From: Paraniabella defluvii
Lineage (GTDB): Bacteria > Bacteroidota > Bacteroidia > Chitinophagales > Chitinophagaceae
Assembly: GCA_019316985.1 (NCBI GenBank)
Contig: CP079215.1
Location: forward strand, 930,001-994,000
Length of the DNA: 64,000 bases
Reading direction: 5' to 3'
Position numbers and translations under genes: made by a program. Shown here piece by piece: positions 54,641-64,000 of this stretch; positions within the stretch are counted from its first letter, which is position 1; each line of letters begins with the position of its first letter. The notes beneath the pieces were generated by a model, which saw only the letters and a program-made list of their open reading frames with translations, was not told the DNA's origin and ran no database searches.

Positions 54641-55926
54641 ATGAGCGAGATCAATGCCTCTGTTATCACCATCGGTGACGAATTACTGATAGGCCAGACA
54701 ATAGATACCAACAGCGCCTTTATAGGACAGGAATTAAATAAGGCCGGCATATGGGTAAAACGGCGCGTGGCTGTGGGCGATGTGTATGAAGACATATGGA
54801 ACGCGCTGGATGAAGAGAAAAAGTATTCCAGGCTGATTATTTTAACCGGCGGCCTGGGCCCAACAGCGGATGACATTACCAAACCTCTGCTTTGCGACTA
54901 CTTTAAGACCAGGCTGGTTAGAAATGAATCAGTACTGGCACATATACACCACTTGTTTGTAAATGTTTATAAAAGAAAAGCGGCGCTATCAGATGCAAAC
55001 ATCCGCCAGGCCGATCTGCCCGAAAATTGCACGATACTCCATAATGAGCACGGTTCAGCGGCTGGTATGTGGTTTGAAACTGAAAACGAAGCAGGCGAAA
55101 AAGTAGTGGTTATTTCTATGCCGGGCGTGCCTTATGAGATGAAAAAAATACTTGTGCAGGAAGCCCTGCCTCGAATATCGGCCTATTTTGGCGGCGATAT
55201 AGTGATACATAAAGTATTATCAACATTTGGAATGGGCGAATCGATGGTAGCTGAAAAATTAGTAGGGCTGGAAAGCCGGCTTCCCTCCTATATTAAGCTG
55301 GCCTACCTGCCCGGCTATGGCATGGTAAAACTAAGGCTAACCGGGCGAGGCAACAACCGGATAAAGCTGGAAGAAGAAATGAATCACTTTTACCAACAGC
55401 TGAGCGCTCCCTTAAAGGATATTACCATTGCGGAAAACGACGATACACTCGAAATGATCATTGGCCAGTTGCTGCAGCAACAACAGAAAAAAATGGCTAC
55501 AGCCGAAAGCTGCACCGGTGGCTATATTGCGCATCTGATAACAAGCCTGCCAAAGTCTTCATCACATTTTAACGGGGCTGCAGTTACCTATAATAATGAG
55601 GCGAAGGAAAATATACTGGGGTACAACACGACACATTGGAGACCATGGGGGCAGTAAGCGAGGAAACAGCCAGGCAAATGGTGACCGGGGCACTTAACCG
55701 GTTTAACGCAGATTATGCCCTGGCTACTACCGGCATTATGGGACCTCCGTCTGACAATGATGAAAAGCCGGTAGGAACGGTATGGATAGCCGCAGGAAGC
55801 AAGGAACAGATAGTAACCAAAAAATTAAATCTTGGCTACGACAGGCAGCGCAACATACAGAGCACGGCGCTCCAGGCATTAAATCTGCTAAGAAAATTCA
55901 TAATTGAGACGGAAAATAAAGAATAG
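54641..55926 (+). CDS. cinA: CinA-like nicotinamide-nucleotide amidohydrolase
   Basis: Recycles NMN and ADP-ribose in the pyridine nucleotide cycle. The N-terminal MoCF-like domain has ASVITIGDELLIGQTIDTNSA and LTGGLGPTADDITK. The C-terminal amidase has MATAESCTGGYIAHLITS (catalytic Ser in AESCTGG) and ALATTGIMGPPSDNDEKPVGTV. About 428 residues. One break near 55640 divides the C-terminal domain. The frame overlap and family order leave little doubt. Confidence 0.93.
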
Positions 55927-56062
55927 ATTTAAAAATCAGCCTGTTGTAACAGGGTCTTTAAAGCACGAAAACTCCGGATAAAAAAACTCCTTTATATACA
56001 AAGTTACGCAATTGCTAAAAATCCAGGCGGGAAACACAACCCTACATTTAAAGCTGTTTCCC

Positions 56063-56070
56063 TACTTTTG
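56063..56070 (+). promoter_or_regulatory. Possible -7 promoter element (TACTTTTG)
   Basis: Exact match to the Bacteroidota TAnnTTTG element, 88 bases before the E2 gene. No clear TTG at the -33 position, so this is tentative. Confidence 0.3.
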
Positions 56071-56157
56071 TGAGGCAACATGAAAGGTGAGAACGCTGGA
56101 ATGAGGTACCGAGATAACGTGTAAACGAAAGTTGCGAAATATTAAACTGATATCACG

Positions 56158-57473
56158 ATGGCTATAGTTGATCTGGTAATGCCTAAACTGGGCGAAAGCA
56201 TAATGGAAGCGACCATTTTAAAATGGGTTAAAAACGTGGGCGATTCTGTAAGAATGGATGAAACCATTTTAGAAATTGCTACCGATAAAGTAGACAGCGA
56301 GGTACCCAGTACTGCCGAAGGCGTAATAACAGAGTTGCTGTATAAAGAAAACGACGTTGTGCCCATCGACGCCGTTATAGCCAGGATACAAACCGCAGGT
56401 AACGAACCGGCTGCTGCGCCGGCTGCCGTAAAAACCACACCGGCCGCCCCGGAAAATACGCCAACTGAAGAAATAAAAGAAACACTCGCAGAAGTAGTAG
56501 CCACCCAAATCAAGAAAGAAGCAAAAAGCCATACTGCACGGTTTTACTCTCCTTTAGTACTGAATATAGCCGCACAGGAAGGTATTCCGTTGGCCGAGCT
56601 GGAGCAGATAGAAGGAACCGGGAACGACGGGCGCGTGACAAAAATGACTTACTCAACTATATCGCCAGGCATAGTAAAAAAGATGTAACGCTTCCTGTAA
56701 AGACAATTAGCCATGAAACAGCTGCTAACGCTTCCCCGTCTTATAGCAGTCCTGTTACCCAATCAGGTGGCAATGTAGAAATAATTGAAATGGACCGCAT
56801 GCGTAAGCTGATCGCCGATCACATGGTACGCAGCGTGCAAACCAGTCCGCATGTTACCAGCTTTAGCGAAGCAGATGTTACCAATATCGTGCTGTGGCGG
56901 GACTCCGTTAAAAGCAGCTTCCAGAAAAGAGAAGGTACCAAGATCACTTTTATGCCTCTTTTCATTGAAGCAATTGTGAGATGCATTAAGAAATTCCCGC
57001 TTATCAACAGTTCGGTGGATGGAGATAAAATTATCATCAAAAAGACATCAATATAGGTATGGCTGCGGCCCTGCCCAACGGCAACCTGATCGTGCCTGTT
57101 ATTAAAAACGCAGATCAGCTCAACCTGGTGGGTTTAACCAAGCAGGTCAATCACCTGGCAGATGCCGCCAGGAACAGCAAACTTAAACCAGATGACACCC
57201 AGGAGCTACTTTTACACTAACCAATGTAGGCACTTTCGGAAGCCTGATGGGAACTCCGATCATCAATCAGCCGCAGGTAGCAATTATGGCAGTGGGCGCT
57301 ATTAAAAAACGCCCTGTGGTAATAGAAACACCTCATGGAGACAGTATTGCCATTCGTCATATGATGTACATAAGCATGAGCTACGATCACCGCATCATAG
57401 ACGGCAGCCTTGGCGCCACTTTTGTTACAGCCGTGGCCAAGGAGCTGGAAAATTTCCAGCCCCGGCACTGTAA
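56158..57473 (+). CDS. 2-oxo acid dehydrogenase dihydrolipoyl acyltransferase (E2)
   Basis: Core of a 2-oxo acid dehydrogenase complex that passes acyl groups from lipoate to CoA. The lipoyl domain has [13 protein letters not shown] (Lys44 lipoylated). A proline/alanine-rich linker and a peripheral-subunit-binding domain ([19 protein letters not shown]) follow. The catalytic domain has [33 protein letters not shown] and [12 protein letters not shown] (HRxxDG). About 438 residues. There are breaks near 56650, 57045 and 57215 and near the stop. Sequence resembles branched-chain or generic E2 rather than SucB, but the substrate is not certain. Confidence 0.88.
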
Positions 57474-57587
57474 AAATGCTCTGGCCTGCTCCTGTTTTAA
57501 ACTGCAGCTACATTTTTTCACATAGCGCATAAAGCCCGTCAGATATAGCCTTTTACCGGCCGGGTCTTTTTCTTTCAAAATTTATAT

Positions 57588-57624
57588 TTCGCCAAAACTC
57601 ACTTTTTTTTCTAATTTTGGCGGA
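57588..57624. repeat. Hairpin repeat 1 bracketing the AAA ATPase gene
   Basis: TTCGCCAAAA (57588-57597) and TTTTGGCG (57615-57622) form an 8-bp stem around a 17-base loop starting CTC and containing a T-run. It ends 15 bases before the ATPase start. Confidence 0.75.
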
Positions 57625-57639
57625 ATATATTTTTTCGTT

Positions 57640-59053
57640 ATGTCAAAATTAATAGGCAGAAAATACGAAACAGACCTGCTTCAGGAGTCCTTTCATAACA
57701 GCAGCTCTGAATTAATAGCTATCTATGGCAGGAGAAGAGTAGGTAAAACTTTTTTGATAAGAGAGTTTTACAAAAAACACCTGGTGTTTGAGATAAGCGG
57801 ATTGTATAATGGCAACATGAACGATCAAATCAAAAATTTCACCAATGAAATTCACAAAAAGACCGGTCGCTCAAATCACACATATCTTCAGATTGGTTCA
57901 ACTCCTTTGCACTCCTCGAAACCTATTTAAACAAGCTTAAAAAGCCCGGCAAGAAGGTGATCTTTATTGATGAGTTTCCGTGGATGGCAACTGCCAGATC
58001 AAAATTCCTGATGGCATTTGAAAATTTCTGGAACCGCTACTGCACCAAACGAAAAGACCTGATCGTTGTAATATGCGGTTCTGCCGCCTCCTATATGATA
58101 CAAAAAATTGTCAGGAATAAAGGAGGGCTGCATAACAGGATAACAAGGCAGATACGACTGCTGCCCTTTAATCTTGAAGAGACGCAACAGTTTTTAAAAA
58201 GCCGCGGTATTGATTATACCTCATATGATATCGCCCAGGTATATATGGCTATGGGCGGTGTTCCGCATTATCTGGAAAAGCTGCGCAGAGGGGCAAGCGT
58301 TGCCCAAAACATAGACCAGCTTTGTTTTGAGAAAGATGGCACACTGAGAAACGAATTCAATCAGTTATATACATCTCTTTTTGACGATTCTGAGAAACAC
58401 CTTACTATAATTAGAACGCTCGCAGGTTGCAATAAAGGCATTACCCGGCTTGAGCTGGCTGCACAAAGCGGCATTGCCAGTGGCGGCGATCTTTCATTAA
58501 AGCTCGAAGAATTGATAGAGTCTGGCTTTGTAAGCGAATACCCTTATTATGGTAATAAAAAACAGCTTACCCTTTACCGGCTCTCTGATGAATATTCAAA
58601 GTTCTATTTAAAGTTCATACAAAACAACCGCAACAGCGGTGCAGGCACCTGGCAAAAACTGTATAAAAGTTCCTCTTATATTTCGTGGGCAGGCTTTAGT
58701 TTCGAAACCCTTTGCCTGAAACATGTCATGCAAATTAAAAAGGCGTTGAGAATCGATGCTATCTTTTCCACGAACAGCAGCTGGTTTAACAACAATGCAC
58801 AAATTGACCTGCTAATTAACCGTGACGACAATATTATGAATTTATGCGAGATAAAATTTTATACCGCAACTTTTGCAATCGACAAAAATATTACCTGAAT
58901 TTGAAAAATAAAATAGCGGCATTACAACTTGCAACCCGAACCCGGAAAAATGTTTTTATTACCATGATCACTACCTACGGACTATATGAAAATAAGTACA
59001 GCCGGGAGTTAATACAAAACAGCATCACGCTGGATGACCTCTTTAAAGGGTAA
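57640..59053 (+). CDS. AAA+ ATPase of the archaeal-ATPase/DUF234 type
   Basis: P-loop ATPase of unknown role. IAIYGRRRVGKTFLIREFYKK is the Walker A region (near residue 30), and KKVIFIDEFPWMA is Walker B. ICGSAASYM is sensor-like and LPFNLEETQQFLKSRG follows. After a winged-helix-like stretch, the C-terminal DUF234 part has AGFSFETLCLKHVMQIK and AQIDLLINRDDNIMNLCEIKFY, whose D-x(n)-E-x-K pattern resembles a PD-(D/E)xK nuclease core. About 470 residues. Breaks are near 57895 and 58885. The gene stands alone, flanked by near-identical hairpins, like an independent cassette. Confidence 0.85.
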
Positions 59054-59055
59054 AC

Positions 59056-59106
59056 CTATAATTCGCCAAAACTCGTTTTTCTACAGGGTTTTGGCGAACT
59101 ATAATT
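59056..59106. repeat. Hairpin repeat 2 bracketing the AAA ATPase gene, with flanking CTATAATT
   Basis: TTCGCCAAAA (59062-59071) and TTTTGGCGAA (59089-59098) form a perfect 10-bp stem around a 17-base loop that also begins CTC and has a T-run. CTATAATT occurs directly at both sides (59056-59063 and 59099-59106). Confidence 0.75.
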
Positions 59107-59165
59107 TAAAGCTATTTTGCTGTAACATACAAATACTCCTTTCCTGCTGTTGTAGATTTTGATTA

Positions 59166-60061
59166 TTATACCTTTCTGGCGGCTTCCTTCGCTTTCCTTC
59201 GCAGTAGCAGCATATGTAGTACCAATGTAGACAGAATTACCACACTGCCGAGATAAAAACCTTTATTTAAAACCTGGTTTTCTTTAAATAGCAGGAAAGC
59301 CATGATTATCCCGTAAACCGGCTCTGCACTATAGGAAAGGTTTACGGTAAATGCCGATAACTTTTTTAAAGCGTTCATTGAAAACTGGAAAGCAATTACC
59401 GAACAAACCCAGGCTAATACCAGCAGCCATAAAAAGTCGCTTAGCGAAGGAATCAAACTTTCTACCGGAAAAGCTTTAAGGTAAAACGGCATCACCAGTG
59501 AAAGTGTCAGAAAGCCACCTGTCATTTGCCAGGTAAGCACCGTTTGCATATTAATGCGCCCCAGCTTTAGCTTTAACAATATGGGAAAGAGCGCACCCAA
59601 AAAAGCAGCAATCAACCCCAAGGCGATGCCCAGCTTGTAGGTGGTATCAAAATGAAAGATCAGCCAGATTCCCAGCACATTCATTAAGCCAAACACAAGC
59701 TCTGTTCTATTGATGGGAACCCGGTTAATCAGGGTTCTAAAATAGAGGAGAAAAAACTGATCACAGAAAAGCAAACCAGGGCAATAGACACATTTCCATA
59801 TTTTATGGAAGCGTAAAAAAATACCCAGTGCAGGGCACTTATAAACCCGGCCCCTGTTAAGTGCAACATATCTTTAACAGGAATTCGCTGGATGCGCTTT
59901 GTAGCACTAAAAAGCACCCATAAAGTAAGCGCTGTAATTAATAGCCTGTACCATACAATAAGCCCTTCATTAAGCGTAATTAAACGTCCTAAAACACCCG
60001 TAAAGCCAGCCAGCAGAACGGCTATATGTAATTGCAAAAAGACCTTCTCATAAGGCGGCAA
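59166..60061 (-). CDS. EamA/DMT-family transporter
   Basis: Inner-membrane exporter of small metabolites. About 298 residues with ten hydrophobic helices arranged as two EamA repeats. The first contains LHIAVLLAGFTGVLGRLI and FFYASIKYGNVSIALVCF. The second contains SVIAFQFSMNALKKLSAFTVNLSYSAEPVYGIIMAFLLF, the characteristic end of the second repeat. One break near 59745 divides it. Substrate unknown. Confidence 0.87.
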
Positions 60062-60178
60062 AACTACCTGTTTTTAAAAACACGGCCGAAAAGATTCACT
60101 TTTTAAAGATTCTTACTATTACGCCCCTTTGCTTAATTTTGGGCTGAGTGATCAAGATTATTTGTTCGCCCCACAGAT

Positions 60179-61616
60179 ATGCAGGAACAAAAAATAAATG
60201 TTGGCTCGGAAACAGGCACATTAAAAAGAGTTTTAGTACATAGCCCCGACAGTGGATTAGGCAAGGTAGTTCCTCGAAAGCGCAGGATTGGCTTTTTGAA
60301 GACATTGTTCACCTGGAAACGATCAGGCGTAAAGAATACGACTATTATACAAAACTGTTACTTTACTTTCTTGACCCTGAAAAGATAAAAGGCAAGCTGG
60401 ATGAGGTAGATGACAAAAAAATGATTATAATTTTTTCAAACCATCCAGTAAGCAATTTTATCAATCTACCAATGTAATAGAAATAGAGTGGCTGCTGACC
60501 CAGATACTGGGCAACAGCGAGATCCGGTCTAAACTGGTTGCGTCAGTTTGCGCTATTGAGAACTGTTCTTATAAAGTGCAGGATGAATTAATGAATATGG
60601 AGGCCCATGACCTGGCCAATGTTTTTATTACCGGCACCTATAAAAACACTGAAATGCTTTTTCCGCCGGTTCCGAATTTCATATTTACGAGAGACATAGG
60701 TATAGTGATCAACGACCATATACTTTTAAATAAGCCGGCCAAGCAGGCCCGCACCAGGGAAGCGTTATTAATGAAGTATATTTTCTTTAACCATCCTTTG
60801 TTTAAAAATTATCGCGACAATATTATAGAGTTGCCCGAAAGCCCTCAACAGTTTTTACTTCCGGCCGATTCTGAAGATAAACTGGTCACGCTGGAAGGTG
60901 GTGATATTATGGTAGTTAGCCCGGAGCACGTGTTGATAGGTGTAAGTGAGCGTACCTCTATGGAGGCCGCCCATATTGCTATTAAAACATTGTTTGAGAA
61001 AAATGTGGTAAAGAAGATATCGGTTATTAAAATCCCTAAAAAAAGGGATTACATGCACATTGATACCATTTTTACACAGGTCAAAAAGAACATGTGGGTA
61101 ATGCTGGGAAAATTCTCCAGGAAACACGTGAAAAAAGAAGACGCAGATGATATTCAGAAAGCACTGGATACAAGAAAAAAAGACGAAAGCATCAGCATCA
61201 TTCAGTTTAAAAAGAAAGATATAGGCAACCCTGTTTATTTTGATACCCTGGAAGACCTTTTGATCGACATTAGCAAAAACGATCTTCAGTGCGAGGAGAA
61301 AGTAAAATTTATCTACTCCGGCAATAACGAGTTCCCCTTTGATGTACGTGAGCAATGGACGGACAGTTGCAACCTGCTGGCGCTCAAAGATGGAGTGGTG
61401 GTAGGATATGACCGCAACGACAAAACGCTGCAGGCTTTCGTTAAAGCAGGATTCAAGGCCGTGCCGGTTAAGGAATTATTAAAGCAATTAGAAACTGATG
61501 CAATCACCACTAAAGACATAAAGAATACTTTTATCATAATGCCATCGGCAGAACTATCGCGGGCGCGCGGCGGCTTCCATTGTATGAGCATGCCGTTATT
61601 AAGAGAAGAAGCGTAG
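60179..61616 (+). CDS. arcA: Arginine deiminase family protein
   Basis: Expected to convert arginine to citrulline and ammonia. Amidinotransferase-fold motifs are PNFIFTRDIGI (equivalent to the PN-FTRD motif), TLEGGDIMVVS (Glu and Asp), YMHIDTIFTQV (catalytic His and Asp) and RARGGFHCMSMPL (catalytic Cys near residue 468). About 480 residues, longer than classical ArcA (about 410) but common in Bacteroidota. Breaks lie near 60270 and 60420. It forms an apparent operon with the next gene, 59 bases downstream. Confidence 0.85.
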
Positions 61617-61675
61617 CGTACCATTATGCGTAATACTACATTTGCCCTGTCAAGAAACCACCATATCGCCACAAA

Positions 61676-62594
61676 ATGACCACTTCTACTTTATTAATGA
61701 TTCGCCCGGCAGCATTTGCATTCAATCCGCAAACTGCTGTTAATAATAGTTTTCAAAAAATAACAGAACAGCTCCATGTACATGAAAAGGCCTTGCAGGA
61801 ATTCGACAATTTTGTGCATGTATTGAGTGTTTATGGCATTAAGGTAACCGTTATACAGGACACACGGGAACCACACACGCCTGATTCTGTCTTCCCCAAC
61901 AACTGGATATCCTTTCACGAAGATGGAACGGTAGTGCTTTACCCGATGTTTGCCGAAAACCGGAAACTGGAGCGCAATAAGAACATCGTTGAAAAACTAA
62001 ACGAAACCTTCTTTATCCGGACTACTATCGATTTAACCAACTATGAGCAAAAAATGCATTCCTGGAAGGTACCGGAAGCATGGTACTCGACAGAGACAAT
62101 GAAATAGCCTACGCGTGTCTTTCGCCCAGAACAAATGCGTCGGTGTTGTACGATTTTGCGACGCTACGGGCTACAGCCCTGTATTGTTCAATGCCGTTGA
62201 TGAAAATGGAAAAGAGATCTATCATACCAACGTCATGATGTGCATGGCGGACTCGTATGTAGTTATTTGCTTCGATAGTATTAAAGACCAGCTACAGAAA
62301 CAAATGCTGACGGATAAATTCGAAGAAACAGGTAAAAAGATCATTGAAATCAGCCTGGAACAAATGAACCATTTTGCCGGCAATATGCTACAGGTAGAAA
62401 ATGTAGCCGGCAATCAATTTATTATTATGTCAACACAGGCATATAATAGCTTAACGGAGGAGCAAACTAATCTTTTACAGACATTTAATCCTATTATTCA
62501 TTCATCCCTCGACACAATTGAACAAAGTGGCGGAGGAAGCGCCCGTTGCATGATGGCTGAAATATTCCTGCCCTTAAAATCCGGCAATCACTAA
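61676..62594 (+). CDS. ctlX: CtlX-like citrulline hydrolase (amidinotransferase fold)
   Basis: Predicted to hydrolyse citrulline, or less likely dimethylarginine, to ornithine. Motifs are PDSVFPNNWISFH, VLDRDNEIAYACLS, IYHTNVMMCMAD (catalytic His) and GGGSARCMMAEIFLP (catalytic Cys near residue 290). About 305 residues. Breaks are near 62080 and 62160. It lies directly after the arginine deiminase gene, so together they could take arginine to ornithine without ornithine transcarbamylase or carbamate kinase, neither of which is in the window. Confidence 0.83.
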
Positions 62595-62605
62595 ATAATT
62601 ACCAG

Positions 62606-63182
62606 ATGCATGCCCGTTTACTATTTTTCGTTGTATTGATCAGCTTAGGTGCCAAAGCGCAACAGTCTTATAAAGACAGCGTACGGGCATATATCGACAA
62701 CTATACGCTCAACCATGGTGTTGTAAAAGGCACGGATAAACAATACCTGCAGTTTTTCGACGTAGATGAAAAGGCAAGAGTAACAGCCCGCTTCGAACCT
62801 GTTAAAAATACCGGTTGGTTCAGTATGCCTACGTCGAGCGGCCGCACCAAAATGTACCGTCAATACGGAAAGCTCAGTTTTATTTACGAGGAGCGCCACA
62901 AGTGCTCTATGTTTATCAGTCGCAAGCATTACTCCAAGACCCCAACATGCCGATCACCTGTTTTTACCTTTTACCGACATTACTACAGGTAAAGAGTCCT
63001 ATGAAACAGGAAGGTATGTCGACCTGTCAATATCGGGCATAAAGAATAATCAAATAACCATCGACTTCAATAAAGCCTATAACCCCTATTGCGCTTATGT
63101 TTCGGGCATCTATAGCTGCCCCATACCTCCCAAAGAAAACCAGCTAAAAATTGCTATCCGGGCCGGCGAAAAAAATATTTAA
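62606..63182 (+). CDS. DUF1684 secreted protein
   Basis: About 191 residues. A signal peptide (LLFFVVLISLGAKAQ) precedes a DUF1684 domain: LQFFDVDEKARVTARFEPV, GWFSMPTSSGRTKMYRQYGKL and the near-invariant C-terminal block AYNPYCAYVSGIYSCPIPP followed by LKIAIRAGE. Breaks are near 62885 and 62950. Function unknown. It begins 11 bases after ctlX and may be co-transcribed with it. Confidence 0.85.
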
Positions 63183-63278
63183 AGAATCATTAATAGAGTA
63201 AGCAGCTCCCAACACAAACGTTATGATACAGCAAAATGCTTTAGACAAATTCGCTGTAGTCCCTGCTTCCTGTAACAC

Positions 63279-64000
63279 CTACCCTAATGTTTTACTTAGT
63301 CCTTCATCAAAACTTACAGGCTCATATTTCAGCTCGTTTATAGCTTTGTTAATACTCAATCCTCCTTTCAAAGGTCGCTGTGCTAGTTCCTTCAATTCAT
63401 TTTTTGTTACCGGGCTCAGCAGGTGATCGGAAATACCAAGATAAGTGGCAGTAGCCTGTGCCATTTCAAATGGAGTTAAAACATTTTTGCCGGCAATATT
63501 AAATATGCCTCTGGCTTTTTGCTCAACAATGGCGGCGATCCCGCCTGCAAGATCCGCTACATAAGTGGGCGTTCTTAATTGATCATTTACTACATTGAAG
63601 GGCTGCCTTGTTTTAATTTTTCGGCGATCATGGTAATAAAATTGCCGCGGCCATATAAGGGCTTGCCATAAACAAAAGAAGTGCGCACGATAGCCCAGCC
63701 ATGCTGATATTCCATTACCGCTTCTTCCGCATCCATTTTGGTTTTTCCGTAATAACTTACCGGTGAAGGTTTATCCTCTTCCTTATACAACCCTTGCTCT
63801 CCGTCAAAAATAAAATCAGTTGACAGGTATATAAAGAAGGACTGATAAGCCTCGGCATTTAACAATAGCTGCACCGTTCCAAATACATTGGTATCAAAAG
63901 CATCTGCCTGCTTCAGTTCGCAGTCATCGGGTTTACTCATAGCGCCACTGTGTACCACTACATCGGGCTGTACAAACTCAAAAGCGTCATGCAAAGCAAA
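63279..64000 (-). CDS. RmlD-like sugar-nucleotide reductase (SDR), 5' end outside window
   Basis: NAD(P)-dependent reductase of the dTDP-4-dehydrorhamnose reductase family. Visible are FVQPDVVVHSGAMSKPDDCE, IYLSTDFIFDGEQG and VSYYGKTKMDAEE (YxxxK catalytic pair), TSFVYGKPLYGRGNF, and a C-terminal RTPTYVADLAGGIAAIVEQ to RPLKGGLSINKA. The N-terminal nucleotide-binding loop lies beyond the right edge. A frame break near 63595 separates two parts. It could act in cell-surface sugar synthesis, but no other nucleotide-sugar gene is in the window. Confidence 0.82.

Noticed and set aside
57588..57624. Hairpin as a simple terminator of the E2 gene
   Set aside because: It lies 115 bases after the E2 stop and close to the next start, its T-run is in the loop rather than after the stem, and a matching copy follows the ATPase gene.
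1..64000. CRISPR arrays, tRNA and rRNA genes
   Set aside because: I looked for regularly spaced direct repeats and for conserved rRNA or tRNA segments and saw none; a dedicated search could still find a tRNA I missed.

Overview
The window reads as chromosomal DNA of a Bacteroidota bacterium, most likely a member of the Chitinophagaceae. The evidence is a SusC/SusD pair, a one-protein hybrid two-component regulator, many Bacteroidota-type lipoproteins, a fused aspartokinase-homoserine dehydrogenase and a bifunctional rhamnulose-phosphate aldolase/dehydrogenase. Base composition is moderate and even; I saw no rRNA, tRNA or CRISPR array. Most genes, including essential ones such as fusA and thrA, are broken by one-base frameshifts. 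In nearly every junction I checked the break lies in a homopolymer run, so these are almost certainly sequencing errors. I therefore give each gene its full repaired extent rather than calling it a pseudogene.

Layout. 1-1825: sdhC and the start of sdhA (runs off the left edge). 1994-9968: a secreted sulfatase, an unknown gene, a GntR-type regulator, a rhamnogalacturonan acetylesterase and a hybrid two-component sensor, which look like pectin use. 10006-14970: thrA-thrB-thrC behind a threonine-rich leader peptide. 15038-21222: an L-rhamnose operon (rhaT-rhaEW-rhaI-rhaB). 21390-27014: acyltransferase, RDD protein, fusA, a UPF0173 hydrolase and a META-domain lipoprotein. 27430-36180: SusC, SusD, cyanophycinase, isoaspartyl peptidase, a second cyanophycinase and a PKD/beta-propeller lipoprotein. 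36336-46085: arginine decarboxylase, an outer-membrane barrel, rplT/rpmI with a structured leader, a Kef-type antiporter and small genes. 46097-48968: a Tat-exported Gfo/Idh/MocA oxidoreductase divergent from a double DUF1080 protein. 49170-57473: a five-gene minus-strand run including dacB, then cinA and an E2 acyltransferase. 57588-59098: an AAA ATPase gene bracketed by two near-identical hairpins. 59166-64000: a DMT exporter, arginine deiminase, a CtlX-like citrulline hydrolase, a DUF1684 protein and the 3' part of an RmlD-type reductase.

The most interesting unit is 27430-36180. It looks like a polysaccharide utilization locus whose degradative enzymes are instead those for cyanophycin (multi-L-arginyl-poly-L-aspartate). 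The predicted flow is extracellular cleavage by a lipoprotein cyanophycinase, import through SusC/D, further cleavage to beta-Asp-Arg, and hydrolysis to Asp and Arg. An arginine decarboxylase lies convergent with the locus, and an arginine deiminase/citrulline hydrolase pair lies 24 kb away, so arginine outlets are close. Substrate and localisation are inferred from families and signal peptides only. Second in interest are the ATPase cassette between hairpins, the thr leader peptide and several cis-regulatory stem-loops.
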